Positions 33,002 to 41,575 of a DNA stretch of 64,000 nucleotides are shown piece after piece. The position numbers and the translations under genes were made by a program. Location: NCBI RefSeq assembly GCF_017377745.1, contig NZ_JAFVMG010000001.1:248001-312000 (forward strand). The letters run 5' to 3'. The notes beneath the pieces are model-generated. The model searched no databases. It had not been told where the DNA came from and saw nothing but the letters and a program-made list of their open reading frames with translations. This DNA comes from Acetobacter suratthaniensis. Its GTDB lineage: Bacteria > Pseudomonadota > Alphaproteobacteria > Acetobacterales > Acetobacteraceae. How positions within the stretch are numbered: position 1 is the first letter of the stretch; every line of letters begins with the position of its first letter.

Positions 33002-34582
33002 ATGAAAAACGTAAACTATGTGTTTTATGCGGTAATATTTATTATTACACTGATTGCATCGTTTTTGAGGCCTATTTATAACTGGGATCTTGATCATGAA
33101 ATGTATTTTGGCTCTCGTTTGTTGAGCGGAGAACTTCTCTGGACAAAAGAGTTTCATGATAAATTGCCGTTTGTGGCGCTTATTTTTTTGGTTCCAGCTT
33201 ATTTTAAAAGTGTCTTCGTATTTAAAATAATATCCATTTTTTCAATATGTATTTTCTCTTTTTCTCTATGTGCCGTTTCAAATAAAATTTTTACAAAAAA
33301 AGGTAGAAGCAATGAGGGAATATTGTTTTCTGCTCTTATGTTTTTCCTTTTGCTCTATTTTTCTTATGATTCGATAACAACGATAAACTGTATAGCAGTT
33401 AGTTTTTATGGCACTTCGTTTCTGTTGATTTTGTATGATAATTTTTACAATAAAATAAGAACCATTGTAGATAGAAGCTTGGTATTGTTTTTTGCTTCCG
33501 GCTTGGGTGCAATGGCGGTCTCTATCAGGCCGTATTATATTGCTAGTCTTGGGGTAACACTCGTTGGCTCGATAGTGTTTTCCCAAGGGAATAGTCAGGC
33601 AGGTGAAAGGCTATTTACTTTACGGAAATGTCTAAAAATATCGATATGGGGAGCGGCTATTGGTGTATGGGGTGGGGTTTTAAATATTCTGCCGTACGCT
33701 CTGACAGGGCAGATATCCGCCTTTCATGATGGTCTTTTAATGCTGGGTAGCCATATCAATCCGCTTTCAGCCGTGCATGACTTTTTTGACCGTATGAGAA
33801 AATTTCCTGATATCCTTTTATGGGGTTCATGGATTTTTATGATTATATTTGTGTTTTTTTGTAAGAAAGAAAGCAATGAATATAAGATATTTTGGATTTC
33901 CATGTTTTCAGCATTGGCTATGGGGATCTATATAATATCAAACCATTATTGGTGGCATTACATACAGCTTTTTTTCGCCAATTACTGCATTTGTGTTCTT
34001 TCTGTGTTGTCTCTTGTGCAGGCCCCGAATGGGCTACGTATTCCATTTTCAAAAATTGAAAAAATACGGATGCAGTTTTTGTATCGTGTATTCTTGGCAC
34101 TATTTTGTATTTTTGTGTTATTTGATTTGAAAAAAGAAGCGGCTATTGCAGAAAACATTAAAAATGAAGATACGGCTTTCTGGAAATCGACCTCGTATAA
34201 CTGGAAAGAAGATTTGTTTCGTGATTATCTGCAAAAAAATTATGTTAACTCGAGGCCGAGCTTTCTGTTTCCCGATGATATGAAGGCACATTGGCTATTA
34301 GGTGAAGAACGGTATCATTTTCCACATTCAGCAAATACACAGCAGGTTTTTCTTGGGTGGTGGAAAAACATTACCTTCAGAAGTGCTCATTTTTTTGTAA
34401 TAAGCAATGGCGAACAGTACTGCGAGAAAATCCGCTCAAATGGGCCAGAGCTGGTGGTTGTGCAGCCGGATTCTTTGCTACTGCCGTGTATGAAAAGTGC
34501 CGCATCTGGCTATCAGCTACAGGATACGCTGGAGAATTCTGTCGGTAAAATAATGATTTTCAGGCGGGAGGTGCAGCCCTGA
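33002..34582 (+). CDS. Multi-pass membrane protein, GT-C glycosyltransferase-like
   Basis: 526 residues from ATG 33002 (a TTG at 32984 overlapping the previous stop is the alternative). About ten membrane helices in residues 1-370 and a soluble C-terminal domain of about 140 residues. The first loop has NWDLDHEMYFGSRLLSGE, an acidic D-x-D-H pattern placed where GT-C enzymes carry their catalytic acidic residue. Base composition is strikingly AT-rich (many A/T runs, GC clearly below 45%), so it was probably acquired from elsewhere. I cannot assign a sugar or an exact family. Confidence 0.65.
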   Translation: MKNVNYVFYAVIFIITLIASFLRPIYNWDLDHEMYFGSRLLSGELLWTKEFHDKLPFVALIFLVPAYFKSVFVFKIISIFSICIFSFSLCAVSNKIFTKKGRSNEGILFSALMFFLLLYFSYDSITTINCIAVSFYGTSFLLILYDNFYNKIRTIVDRSLVLFFASGLGAMAVSIRPYYIASLGVTLVGSIVFSQGNSQAGERLFTLRKCLKISIWGAAIGVWGGVLNILPYALTGQISAFHDGLLMLGSHINPLSAVHDFFDRMRKFPDILLWGSWIFMIIFVFFCKKESNEYKIFWISMFSALAMGIYIISNHYWWHYIQLFFANYCICVLSVLSLVQAPNGLRIPFSKIEKIRMQFLYRVFLALFCIFVLFDLKKEAAIAENIKNEDTAFWKSTSYNWKEDLFRDYLQKNYVNSRPSFLFPDDMKAHWLLGEERYHFPHSANTQQVFLGWWKNITFRSAHFFVISNGEQYCEKIRSNGPELVVVQPDSLLLPCMKSAASGYQLQDTLENSVGKIMIFRREVQP

Positions 34583-34595
34583 TTTGCAGGGCTGC
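34573..34595. terminator. Hairpin at convergent gene ends
   Basis: Perfect 9-bp stem GCAGCCCTG / CAGGGCTGC (34573-34581 with 34587-34595), loop ATTTG; it includes the stop codon of the GT-C gene and precedes the convergent Tat lipoprotein gene. No U-run. Confidence 0.45.
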
Positions 34596-34606
34596 GGTGG
34601 TCGCTA

Positions 34607-35587
34607 TCAGGATTCTGCGGGAAAGCCGAGCGATTGTCCTTCATGTGTCGCCATGCCGATCTGTTCTGTATGACGGCGTCGTGCATTGAAGAACATGACC
34701 CAACCTTTATCCGTCAAAACAGCGGCAGGCTTGTAAATGGCATCCCGATCCCATTCAAAAAAGTTCAGCAGGCCGGACGGAGCCTGCAGGATCGGGTTGC
34801 TGGGGTGTCGTTCCCATTGGTCGATACCGTTGCGTGAGCGGGCTAGGCAGATCGCGGCGTGGTTGGTATCTGCAAAACCAATATAAAACATATAATACCA
34901 TCCATCGACATAATGGACGTTACAGGCCGTTACTTTAGCCTTTTCCCAGGGATGTTCAGCAGCGGATGTGAAAATCGGGGTGGGGTGTTTCTGCCATGTT
35001 TTTCCGTCAGCGCTGGTTGCTAATCCAATGCCATCGGGTTCGTATTGCTCGCCTGCGGAATAGTACATGCGCCACAGGCCCGTTTGTTCATCAATAATGA
35101 TATCCGGGCACATGACAGATGTTTTTTCCCAAGGCTCACTGGGCCAGAGCACGGGGGTGGATTGGGTGCGGGTCCATTTCAGCCCATCGGGGCTGGTGGC
35201 GTAGTAGATGCTTGATGTGGTTTGGGTCTGACCAGTAAACCACATATGATAAACACCATCACGCTGGATAACGGTGCAGCGATTGACTTCTGTCTGTCCA
35301 TTCTGTTCCGGGTCAAGGCCAAGAACAACCTGTGGTGCCGACCAGCTCACACCATCATGGCTTTCGCAGTAGGCTATACTGTGTTGGGGCCGCCATGAAA
35401 ACCACATGCGAAATTTGCCGTTATCGAGCAGTACATAGGGATCAAAGCATGTGCCATATTCTCCCCCGATAACCGGATTGCCCTTAAAAAACTGCCAGTT
35501 GCTTCGAGCATTCCCCTGAGAGCAGCCAGAAAGGGCCAGTAGGGAGGGGGCTGCGAGCATGGCGAGGGATTGTCGTCTTGTAATCAC
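34607..35587 (-). CDS. Tat-exported lipoprotein with GH43/GH32-like five-bladed propeller
   Basis: 326 residues from GTG 35587. The leader has a twin-arginine start (TRRQSLAMLAAPS) and ends in a lipobox (LSGC, Cys at about 22), so it is probably a lipid-anchored, Tat-exported protein. The mature part consists of repeated blades, each with phrases such as KFRMWFSWRPQHSIAYCESHDG, VYHMWFTGQ, YYATSPDGLKWTR, LWRMYYSAGE and WYYMFYIGF, typical of glycoside hydrolase 43/32/130-like propellers. Conserved acids DPYV, DGVYH and EWDRD are present, but I cannot prove catalytic activity. It may trim or bind a surface glycan made by the neighbours. Confidence 0.65.
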   Translation of the reverse strand: MITRRQSLAMLAAPSLLALSGCSQGNARSNWQFFKGNPVIGGEYGTCFDPYVLLDNGKFRMWFSWRPQHSIAYCESHDGVSWSAPQVVLGLDPEQNGQTEVNRCTVIQRDGVYHMWFTGQTQTTSSIYYATSPDGLKWTRTQSTPVLWPSEPWEKTSVMCPDIIIDEQTGLWRMYYSAGEQYEPDGIGLATSADGKTWQKHPTPIFTSAAEHPWEKAKVTACNVHYVDGWYYMFYIGFADTNHAAICLARSRNGIDQWERHPSNPILQAPSGLLNFFEWDRDAIYKPAAVLTDKGWVMFFNARRRHTEQIGMATHEGQSLGFPAES

Positions 35588-35984
35588 AGTAATTGCCTTA
35601 TTCCATTAAACCGGACAGCCGGGTGAATATGAATGTTTCAATGTCTTGTTTCTGTGTGTATGGCGGCTCTCTGTTGTGGAGGCAACGTACCCATACCCCT
35701 TTCCATTCTGCTGAGTGAGAGGCGGTAATATGGTGCTGATCGAAACATTTTTGGGAAGATGAAGGAATGGGTTATGGGGTCTTTCTCGCACCAGTGATGT
35801 AATCCTGGGTATGGTATGCGGCACAATGGGCAATGCCTGCCTTGCTATGGCAGGGTGTATAGAAATATTGTCTGTTGCTTTTATTATATAATATAATGTT
35901 TATATTTATCGTGCAGAAATATTATTCTTTATTTCTCTCGCGTAGCTCATGGTTTTTATAAGGGACCGGGGGCGCATAAAAAGC
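35588..35984. other. 397-base AT-rich spacer inside glycan region
   Basis: Between two reverse-strand genes. 35870-35940 is nearly pure A/T with TATA-like runs, a likely promoter region for the Tat lipoprotein gene. An imperfect direct repeat of GAAATATT occurs at about 35856 and 35917. Open frames here have no family signal and weak starts, so I see no gene. Confidence 0.5.
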
Positions 35985-37124
35985 TTATGGCTCACGATCA
36001 GGGTTGCTGAGCGCGGCATAGGCATCGGCGTATTCTCGGCACATGGTTTCGATGGAGCATGAATGGTCTACGAAGGCGCGGGCCTGCTGGCCCATGTCAT
36101 GTGCTGTGGCAAGAGAGCGGCTGGCTTCACGCATGGCAGTTACCAGCCCGTTTTTGTTCTGAGGGGGGGCGAGCCAGCCAGTAACGCCCGGCAGCACGAT
36201 TTCGGGAACACCCCCGCTAGCAAACGCCACAACCGGGCGGCCCATCGCCATGGCTTCAAGAATGGTCAGGCCGAGTGGTTCATCACGCGAGGCGCTGACA
36301 CTGGCATGGGTCAGTGTTGCCGCTACTCTGGGGTCAGATTGATAGCCAAGGAAGCGGACCCGGTCTGTCAGCCCGAGTGTGCGCGTTAGCTGCTCCAGTC
36401 CTGCCCGCTGGCTCCCATCGCCAGTAACGACAAGATGGCAGTCTGGTAAGTGCGTCATGGCGTGGATGACCAGATCAACCTGTTTCCAGGCTTCAAGGCG
36501 GCAGGTGATGCCGAAGGTAAAAGGGCTATCAGACGGGAAAGGCACGGGAGAGAAATAATGTGTGTCCACGCCGTTGCGTGCAACGCGCAGGCGCGGGATC
36601 ATGATGGGATCGTGTGCCGCGACAAAGCGGCGCACGTAATCGCTTACGCACACGACCAGATCGGTATTGCGGAGCGCCCAGCGGCGGAACAGCGCACAGC
36701 TTGGATCCGTGTAATGATGAAGCCCGTGCTCTGTCCGCAGAACCGGTACACCGCAGAGCTTGGCCGCGCGTACGCCCGGAATATGCGAGGCATACGTGTG
36801 AACATGCACGATGTCCGCTTGCTCGGTTCTGATAGCGTTGGCAATCCAGCGGATGTCAACAGGCCCGAAGGAGCGCCACAGATAAGCTAGCGGATGCAGG
36901 GCGGATGGCCCGTGGTCGTATATTTTTAGTCCGGCATCCCGGAACTTGGCGCGTAACTGTGGATTGGGGGTAAACAGGGCAAGGGCATGCGTGGCCCCGG
37001 TTTGCTCCGGTCGGGTGGCAAGGTCGATCAGCAGCCGTTCAGCGCCTCCTATATCGCCAGCGACCACGACATGCAGAACGCGGATGGGACGAGCGGTTAC
37101 AGATGAGGGCTGATGAGGGTTCAT
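35985..37124 (-). CDS. Family 4 glycosyltransferase (GT-B fold)
   Basis: 379 residues. N-terminal GT4 domain opens with VLHVVVAGDIGGAERLLIDL (conserved GGAE), and HVHTYASHIPGVRAA follows. The donor-binding C-terminal half has VARNGVDTHYFSPVPF, TFGITCRLEAWKQVDLVIHAM, LVVTGDGSQR and the E-x7-E motif in EPLGLTILEAMAMGRPVV, then GGVPEIV. It is a cytosolic, retaining NDP-sugar glycosyltransferase of unknown acceptor. GC is higher than in the GT-C gene. It sits alone on this strand, after a 598-base spacer. Confidence 0.9.
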   Translation of the reverse strand: MNPHQPSSVTARPIRVLHVVVAGDIGGAERLLIDLATRPEQTGATHALALFTPNPQLRAKFRDAGLKIYDHGPSALHPLAYLWRSFGPVDIRWIANAIRTEQADIVHVHTYASHIPGVRAAKLCGVPVLRTEHGLHHYTDPSCALFRRWALRNTDLVVCVSDYVRRFVAAHDPIMIPRLRVARNGVDTHYFSPVPFPSDSPFTFGITCRLEAWKQVDLVIHAMTHLPDCHLVVTGDGSQRAGLEQLTRTLGLTDRVRFLGYQSDPRVAATLTHASVSASRDEPLGLTILEAMAMGRPVVAFASGGVPEIVLPGVTGWLAPPQNKNGLVTAMREASRSLATAHDMGQQARAFVDHSCSIETMCREYADAYAALSNPDREP

Positions 37125-37722
37125 TGGACGGGCCGGATCAAGAGCGACATGGCTGCCTGCCTATTCTGAATAGGGGCGGGGGTTTTGAGCACGTGCGCGA
37201 CACAAGTCAGCCGGGTTTGGCTGCATGTCAGATGCACAGTGCTGCATTGAGTGAACAGCATCCCGAGCGGTTCTGAGTGGGCAGCATGACAGGGAATGGT
37301 GGGCATGGAGCAGATCAGTGTTCCGGCACTAGGGTCTTGTGAACGCAGACCGTACGAAACAGGGAGGGGGATACACTCCTGAAAGCGCACTCTGTTGTCG
37401 CATGCTGGAGCATGCTGGGAGGCTTTATATTTTATTGTCAGGCGGGAAGGCAACACGAAGATAGGCAGTCTATAACGGTTCTACCCTATGAATGCCATGC
37501 AGGATGCGCCGGACACGGAAAGCTTTAATGATGGGCCTGAGCATGCTGCGTTAATAATGGGCATGCCTGATCTGGAGGCGGATAAAAGGGGGAAAGGTCA
37601 TTCCGGCTTTGTGATTTCCTGTTTACAACCCGTTTGAAGAAACTATCGCCCCTTGTGTATAAAAATGATAGCAGAACGCTTAACGAATTTTATGCCCGTG
37701 TTTGATTGGGAACTGTTTTTCA
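37125..37722. other. 598-base spacer between divergent glycosyltransferase genes
   Basis: No gene is supported. It holds a probable divergent promoter for the GT4 and GT2 genes. Two weak open frames occur: a reverse 111-codon one (37121-37456) that overlaps the GT4 start and shows no family signal, and a forward 49-codon one (37488-37637) without a ribosome binding site. TTTATATTTTATTG near 37424 is AT-rich and promoter-like. Confidence 0.5.
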
Positions 37723-38703
37723 ATGTCTGAACAGCTTCGTGCCGCACCTCTGCTTGCTATTGTGGTGCCCTGTTATAATGAGGAAGAGGTTTTCCCTTAC
37801 TGCCTGCGGGAGCTTAAGGGGCTTCTGGGCACGATGGCAGGGGATGGCCTGATAAAAGCGGACAGCTTCGTTCTTTTTGTCAACGATGGCAGCCGGGATA
37901 CGACATGGAAGCTGATTGGCGATGCCGTGGCGGCCAACCGTTGTGTGCGTGGTCTCCAGCTTTCGCGGAATGAAGGGCACCAGTCCGCTCTGATGGCGGG
38001 CCTTGCGGCGGTGGATGAAACGGTTGAGGTTATCGTCAGTATCGATGCGGATCTGCAGGATGATGTCAACGCGATCCGTCGGATGGTTGAGGCGTATCGG
38101 GCCGGGTATGACGTGGTGTATGGTGTGCGTGAAAACCGCGAGACCGACACATGGTTTAAGCGGACGTCCGCTGAGGTTTTTTACCGGCTTATGGCCAGCA
38201 TGGGGATAAGGCAGGTCAGCAACCATGCTGATTTTCGCCTGCTGAGCCGCAGAGCGCTTGATGCCCTGCTCCGTTATTCCGAATGCAACGCCTATATCCG
38301 TGGTCTTGTACCGATGGTGGGGTTTGGTTCTACGGAAGTCTATTACACACGTGCCGTGCGTGCTGCCGGTGAATCCAAATATCCACTGCGTAAAATGCTG
38401 GCGTTGGCTGTGGAGGGCATTACCTCCATGACCATTATGCCGCTGAGGCTGATTGCTGGCATGGGGTTTTGTATCTGTGTCCTCGCATTTTTTGCGACAG
38501 CTTATGTTTTGTGGAGAAAATTTTCCGGGAATACCGCAAGCGGCTGGCCTTCTATTGTTTTATCCATTTTTTTCATGGGAGGCGTGCAGATGCTCTCTCT
38601 GGGAGTTATTGGCGAATACATTGGCAAGATTTATCTGGAAGTCAAAAAAAGGCCGCGCTTTCATGTGGAAAGCCTGATCCAGAATAACGCCCCAGAGCAA
38701 TGA
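37723..38703 (+). CDS. GtrB-like polyprenyl-phosphate glycosyltransferase (GT2)
   Basis: 326 residues from ATG 37723. GT2 domain with LAIVVPCYNEEEVFPYCL, FVNDGSRDTTWKLI and the DxD in SIDADLQDD, NHADFRLLSRRALD and the RGLVPMVGF stretch typical of GtrB/dolichol-phosphate-mannose-synthase relatives. Two C-terminal membrane helices (about 240-260 and 280-300) and GVIGEYIGKIYLEVKKRPRF complete the family pattern. It likely puts a hexose on undecaprenyl phosphate, giving the donor for GT-C enzymes such as those at 29203, 33002 or 38734. Its usual partner GtrA is at 1259-1720, not here. Confidence 0.9.
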   Translation: MSEQLRAAPLLAIVVPCYNEEEVFPYCLRELKGLLGTMAGDGLIKADSFVLFVNDGSRDTTWKLIGDAVAANRCVRGLQLSRNEGHQSALMAGLAAVDETVEVIVSIDADLQDDVNAIRRMVEAYRAGYDVVYGVRENRETDTWFKRTSAEVFYRLMASMGIRQVSNHADFRLLSRRALDALLRYSECNAYIRGLVPMVGFGSTEVYYTRAVRAAGESKYPLRKMLALAVEGITSMTIMPLRLIAGMGFCICVLAFFATAYVLWRKFSGNTASGWPSIVLSIFFMGGVQMLSLGVIGEYIGKIYLEVKKRPRFHVESLIQNNAPEQ

Positions 38704-38710
38704 GCGGGAG

Positions 38711-38735
38711 AGGTGGGTTAGTCGCCCACCTGTTT
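38711..38735 (+). terminator. Terminator-like hairpin after gtrB-like gene
   Basis: AGGTGGG / CCCACCT (38711-38717 with 38725-38731) with a 7-base loop, followed by GTTTATTGT; only 7 bases after the stop and right before the convergent gene end. Confidence 0.55.
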
Positions 38736-40203
38736 ATTGTGTTGGTGGAGCAAAAATAACGATACCATTGGGGCCATTGAAGGCGGGTGTGTACCCTGCG
38801 GCATCGAGAGCGCTGATGAGCGGATCGCGGCCAGTTACGGGAGACAGTTCATCCTGGCGGCGGGTTACGTGGTCGATTTGCACCAGACGGAAACCATGCT
38901 CCTGCACGATTTTGGCAAAAGGATAGGCTTCCTTCTGCGCAAGGATGGCCTGAGTAAGATTGAAGAAATCGACGGTTTCCTCTTTTCCGGCCCAGTAACA
39001 AAGAGCAAGTGTTTCGCAGGCGACAGGCCCGGGCGTTGCGCGTATGCGCGTGATGACCTCTTGCCATTGCACGGCATTGGTTTGCAGCGTGCGGATGGAT
39101 CGGACTTCCCGCGCCATCTGGAACGGAGCTAGTACCAGTAACGGGATTACAGACAGGCTCAAGGCAATAAAAGCAACGCGCGAGGGGCGTGAGAGTACGA
39201 GCCCGGTTGCCAGACATGCAGCCAGCAGGGTTTCAAAGTGGGCGTTATAGGTTACGCCAGCCCCCAGACGCTGAAAGAGGCCGGTGGCGAAGGCTATCGA
39301 GAGAAACAGCGTGGCAAAAATACGCGCACTCCGCTGTTGTGGAGAAGAGGCCGGGTAGCTCCAGATCAGATAGGCCGCGATGAGCAGGCCTGTCAGTTCA
39401 ACAAGTTTACCAAGGCCCCGCGCCAGTCCCTGTGGCGAATATGTGCGTGGGTGATGGAGTAAATCGACAAGAAAGGCTGGCCCATACAAGGTGGTGGAGA
39501 GCAAAAAGCCTCCCGCTACAGCTACGGCTCCCGTTGCGCACCAGATCAGAAAGGCTTGTCTGTCTCTCCATGCCAGCCATAAGGAGATTGATAAGGGTAA
39601 TGCGAGCAGATTGTGTTTTATAAAGCCGCCCATCACGACCAGCAGCGCGGCGCAGATGACGCGGCGGGGGGAAGGTGTGGGGAGCAGTACCGTCAGTCCG
39701 GCCAGCATGACCATATTGGCGAGCCATTGCGGATCATTGATCGCCACGTAATCATGAAACGAGACGGTTGAGTATAAGGCCGCCAGCAACCCAGCGGCTG
39801 CGGCTCCTGTTTTTGTGCCGCCCATGCGCAGGACACAGCAGAAAACCAGTAGTGCGCACGTCATTTGCGAAAATAGGCCAATGGCCCGACCGCTTGCGAT
39901 GATGTCGCCGCTGAGATGGCCGATAAAACCGACAAAAAGAAAGGAAAGGGGAGGGTAGTTGTTAAAAATCATGCTGCCGGGCTGGGGGTAAAGCGGCAAT
40001 GTCGTATCCGCTTTTATTGCGCGTGCAGCCTGATATGCATTCCATCCCTCATTATAGTTGAGGGGAATATGATACGGTATTGTAAATATGGGGCCAGCTA
40101 ATAAGCATGCCAGTAATATCATGCCGGAAGCGAGTGGTATTGAAGATGGTATTTTCTTGAAAAAATCTAATGGAGTATTGATTATTTTTTTTGGCAATTT
40201 CAT
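38734..40203 (-). CDS. Multi-pass membrane protein, GT-C glycosyltransferase-like
   Basis: 489 residues with about eleven membrane helices and a C-terminal periplasmic domain of about 100 residues. The first loop holds PYHIPLNYNEGWNAYQAARA, with an E in the place where ArnT/PMT-type GT-C enzymes have catalytic acidic residues, and FNNYPPLSFLFVGF, a common GT-C phrase (NYPPL). The late domain includes ETLALCYWAGKEETVDFFN. It is a candidate user of the lipid-linked sugar made by the GtrB-like enzyme next door, with which it is convergent. No exact family was assigned. Confidence 0.72.
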   Translation of the reverse strand: MKLPKKIINTPLDFFKKIPSSIPLASGMILLACLLAGPIFTIPYHIPLNYNEGWNAYQAARAIKADTTLPLYPQPGSMIFNNYPPLSFLFVGFIGHLSGDIIASGRAIGLFSQMTCALLVFCCVLRMGGTKTGAAAAGLLAALYSTVSFHDYVAINDPQWLANMVMLAGLTVLLPTPSPRRVICAALLVVMGGFIKHNLLALPLSISLWLAWRDRQAFLIWCATGAVAVAGGFLLSTTLYGPAFLVDLLHHPRTYSPQGLARGLGKLVELTGLLIAAYLIWSYPASSPQQRSARIFATLFLSIAFATGLFQRLGAGVTYNAHFETLLAACLATGLVLSRPSRVAFIALSLSVIPLLVLAPFQMAREVRSIRTLQTNAVQWQEVITRIRATPGPVACETLALCYWAGKEETVDFFNLTQAILAQKEAYPFAKIVQEHGFRLVQIDHVTRRQDELSPVTGRDPLISALDAAGYTPAFNGPNGIVIFAPPTQ

Positions 40204-40325
40204 GCGAAGAAGACCCTTGAGAGTATATGGGGGCTTTTATTTTTATGGGGGGATTAATCAGGGCATATAGGGTATTTTCTAATAGTCAATTTTCAATGAT
40301 GCACCAATAATGGTGTGCCATAAAG

Positions 40326-40344
40326 ATTGATTGATACAATCAAT
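40326..40344. repeat. AT-rich perfect palindrome
   Basis: ATTGATTG ATA CAATCAAT: 8-bp arms and a 3-base centre, between tRNA-Tyr and the GT-C gene at 38734. It may be a terminator-like hairpin for the tRNA transcript or an operator for the gene starting at 40203. Confidence 0.5.
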
Positions 40345-40369
40345 ACCATTGTAAATTGTCAGAAAAACA

Positions 40370-40455
40370 TGGTGGAGGGGGTTGGATTCGAACCAACGTA
40401 GGCGTACGCCAGCGGATTTACAGTCCGCCCCCTTTAGCCACTCGGGCACCCCTCC
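40370..40455 (-). tRNA. tRNA-Tyr: tRNA-Tyr (GTA)
   Basis: Reading the reverse strand from 40455: acceptor stem GGAGGGG pairs with CCCCTCC, anticodon stem-loop GCGGA-CTGTAAA-TCCGC with anticodon GTA (40419-40421), a long variable arm (CTGGCGTACGCC region) as in type II tRNAs, T-arm GGTTCGAATCC, discriminator A and encoded CCA (40370-40372). A TTGACA -35 box lies upstream at 40494-40499 on the same strand. It marks the right edge of the low-GC glycan region; tRNA genes often serve as integration sites, but I see no repeated copy of its 3' end nearby. Confidence 0.97.
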
Positions 40456-40470
40456 ATCGTGTGGAGACTG

Positions 40471-40499
40471 ACCTAAAGCCTGAGCGGGGCCTTGTCAAT
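40471..40499 (-). promoter_or_regulatory. Promoter of tRNA-Tyr
   Basis: Reverse strand TTGACA (40499-40494), 17 bases, then TTAGGT (40476-40471), a weak -10. Transcription would start about 8 bases before the tRNA 5' end. Confidence 0.5.
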
Positions 40500-40635
40500 G
40501 CCGTATGACGCATTGTTTTAATTTCCTACGATTTAAGGAGCTTGCGCAGGTGTTCCGGGGCAGGGCACACGGTTTTTTGGCCCTGTCGGGGTGGACAGGG
40601 GCATAGCTTCGGGCAAAAGCTGCGGCTGGTTGTTG

Positions 40636-41496
40636 ATGGATGATATAACAGGGGATGATCGACCGTTGAGCAAGCAGCAGACAGTCAGGCGACATACACC
40701 ACGCTCCATCGCCGCGCTGGATGCGCCCATTGTGGTGCTGACAGCCTATACCGCGTCCATGGCCCGCCTGTTGGATACCCATTGCGACATGCTTCTGGTG
40801 GGTGATTCACTGGGTATGGTGGTTTATGGCATGGACTCCACCCTGAGCGTCTCGCTGGACATGATGGTGGCGCATGGGCAAGCGGTCGTGCGTGGGAGCC
40901 AGAAGGCCTGCGTGGTGGTGGATCTGCCTTTTGGCAGCTATCAGGAAAGCCCGCAGCAGGCGTTCCGCTCCGCAGCCGAGATTATGGCGCGCACGGGGGC
41001 CGGGTGCGTCAAGCTCGAAGGCGGGCAGGAAATGGCCGAAACCATTGCCTTTCTGGTGCAAAGGGGCATTCCGGTCATGGGGCATATCGGGCTTAAGCCG
41101 CAGGCCGTGCATGCGCATGGTGGCTTCCGCACTGTAGGGCGGGGCGATGAGGCCGATCAGGTGCTACACGATGCGCTGGCGGTGGAGCAGGCCGGGGCGT
41201 TCTCAGTCGTGATCGAAAGTACGCTGGAGCCTCTGTCCCGCGCGATTACGGAAAAACTCTCCATCCCCACCATCGGTATCGGGGCATCGCCTGCGTGCGA
41301 TGGGCAGGTGCTGGTGGTGGACGACATGCTGGGCATTACCGCAACACCGCCACGTTTTGTTAAAACCTTTGCCTCTCTGGGCACGGATATAGAGCGCGCT
41401 GCGGCGGACTACGCGCAGGCTGTGCGGGCCCGCACGTTCCCTACTGCCAAGGAGTGCGTTGGCATGCCGGTGGAACAGGGGGCCGGCAAGGCATAA
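40636..41496 (+). CDS. panB: 3-methyl-2-oxobutanoate hydroxymethyltransferase
   Basis: Makes ketopantoate from ketoisovalerate and methylene-THF, the first step of pantothenate synthesis. 286 residues from ATG 40636; a TTG at 40666 with GGGGA upstream is an alternative that would begin SKQQTVRRH. Family marks: [41 protein letters not shown] (metal-binding D), [45 protein letters not shown] and [22 protein letters not shown]. It is a single gene with a hairpin after it (41518-41542). Confidence 0.95.
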   Translation: MDDITGDDRPLSKQQTVRRHTPRSIAALDAPIVVLTAYTASMARLLDTHCDMLLVGDSLGMVVYGMDSTLSVSLDMMVAHGQAVVRGSQKACVVVDLPFGSYQESPQQAFRSAAEIMARTGAGCVKLEGGQEMAETIAFLVQRGIPVMGHIGLKPQAVHAHGGFRTVGRGDEADQVLHDALAVEQAGAFSVVIESTLEPLSRAITEKLSIPTIGIGASPACDGQVLVVDDMLGITATPPRFVKTFASLGTDIERAAADYAQAVRARTFPTAKECVGMPVEQGAGKA

Positions 41497-41517
41497 ACCA
41501 AGGCTATACAAAGAGAA

Positions 41518-41542
41518 ACGGCGCGGCAGAGTGCCGCGCCGT
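41518..41542. terminator. Terminator-like hairpin between panB and the OYE-family gene
   Basis: Perfect 11-bp stem ACGGCGCGGCA / TGCCGCGCCGT (41518-41528 with 41532-41542), loop GAG, between convergent genes. GC-rich but no U-run. Confidence 0.6.
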
Positions 41543-41575
41543 CATGATACTCAAAAGCGTGCCAGAACCACGAGC

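Noticed and set aside
37121-37456. Reverse 111-codon frame upstream of the GT4 gene
   Set aside because: It overlaps the GT4 start, has no recognisable domain and an odd composition rich in Ser, Thr, Cys and Pro; probably promoter DNA.
37488-37637. Forward 49-codon acidic frame before the gtrB-like gene
   Set aside because: No ribosome binding site and no family signal; kept only as a note.
40370-40455. tRNA-Tyr as proven integration site of an island
   Set aside because: By eye I found no second copy of the tRNA 3' end and no integrase in the 11 kb to its left, so integration at the tRNA stays a hypothesis.
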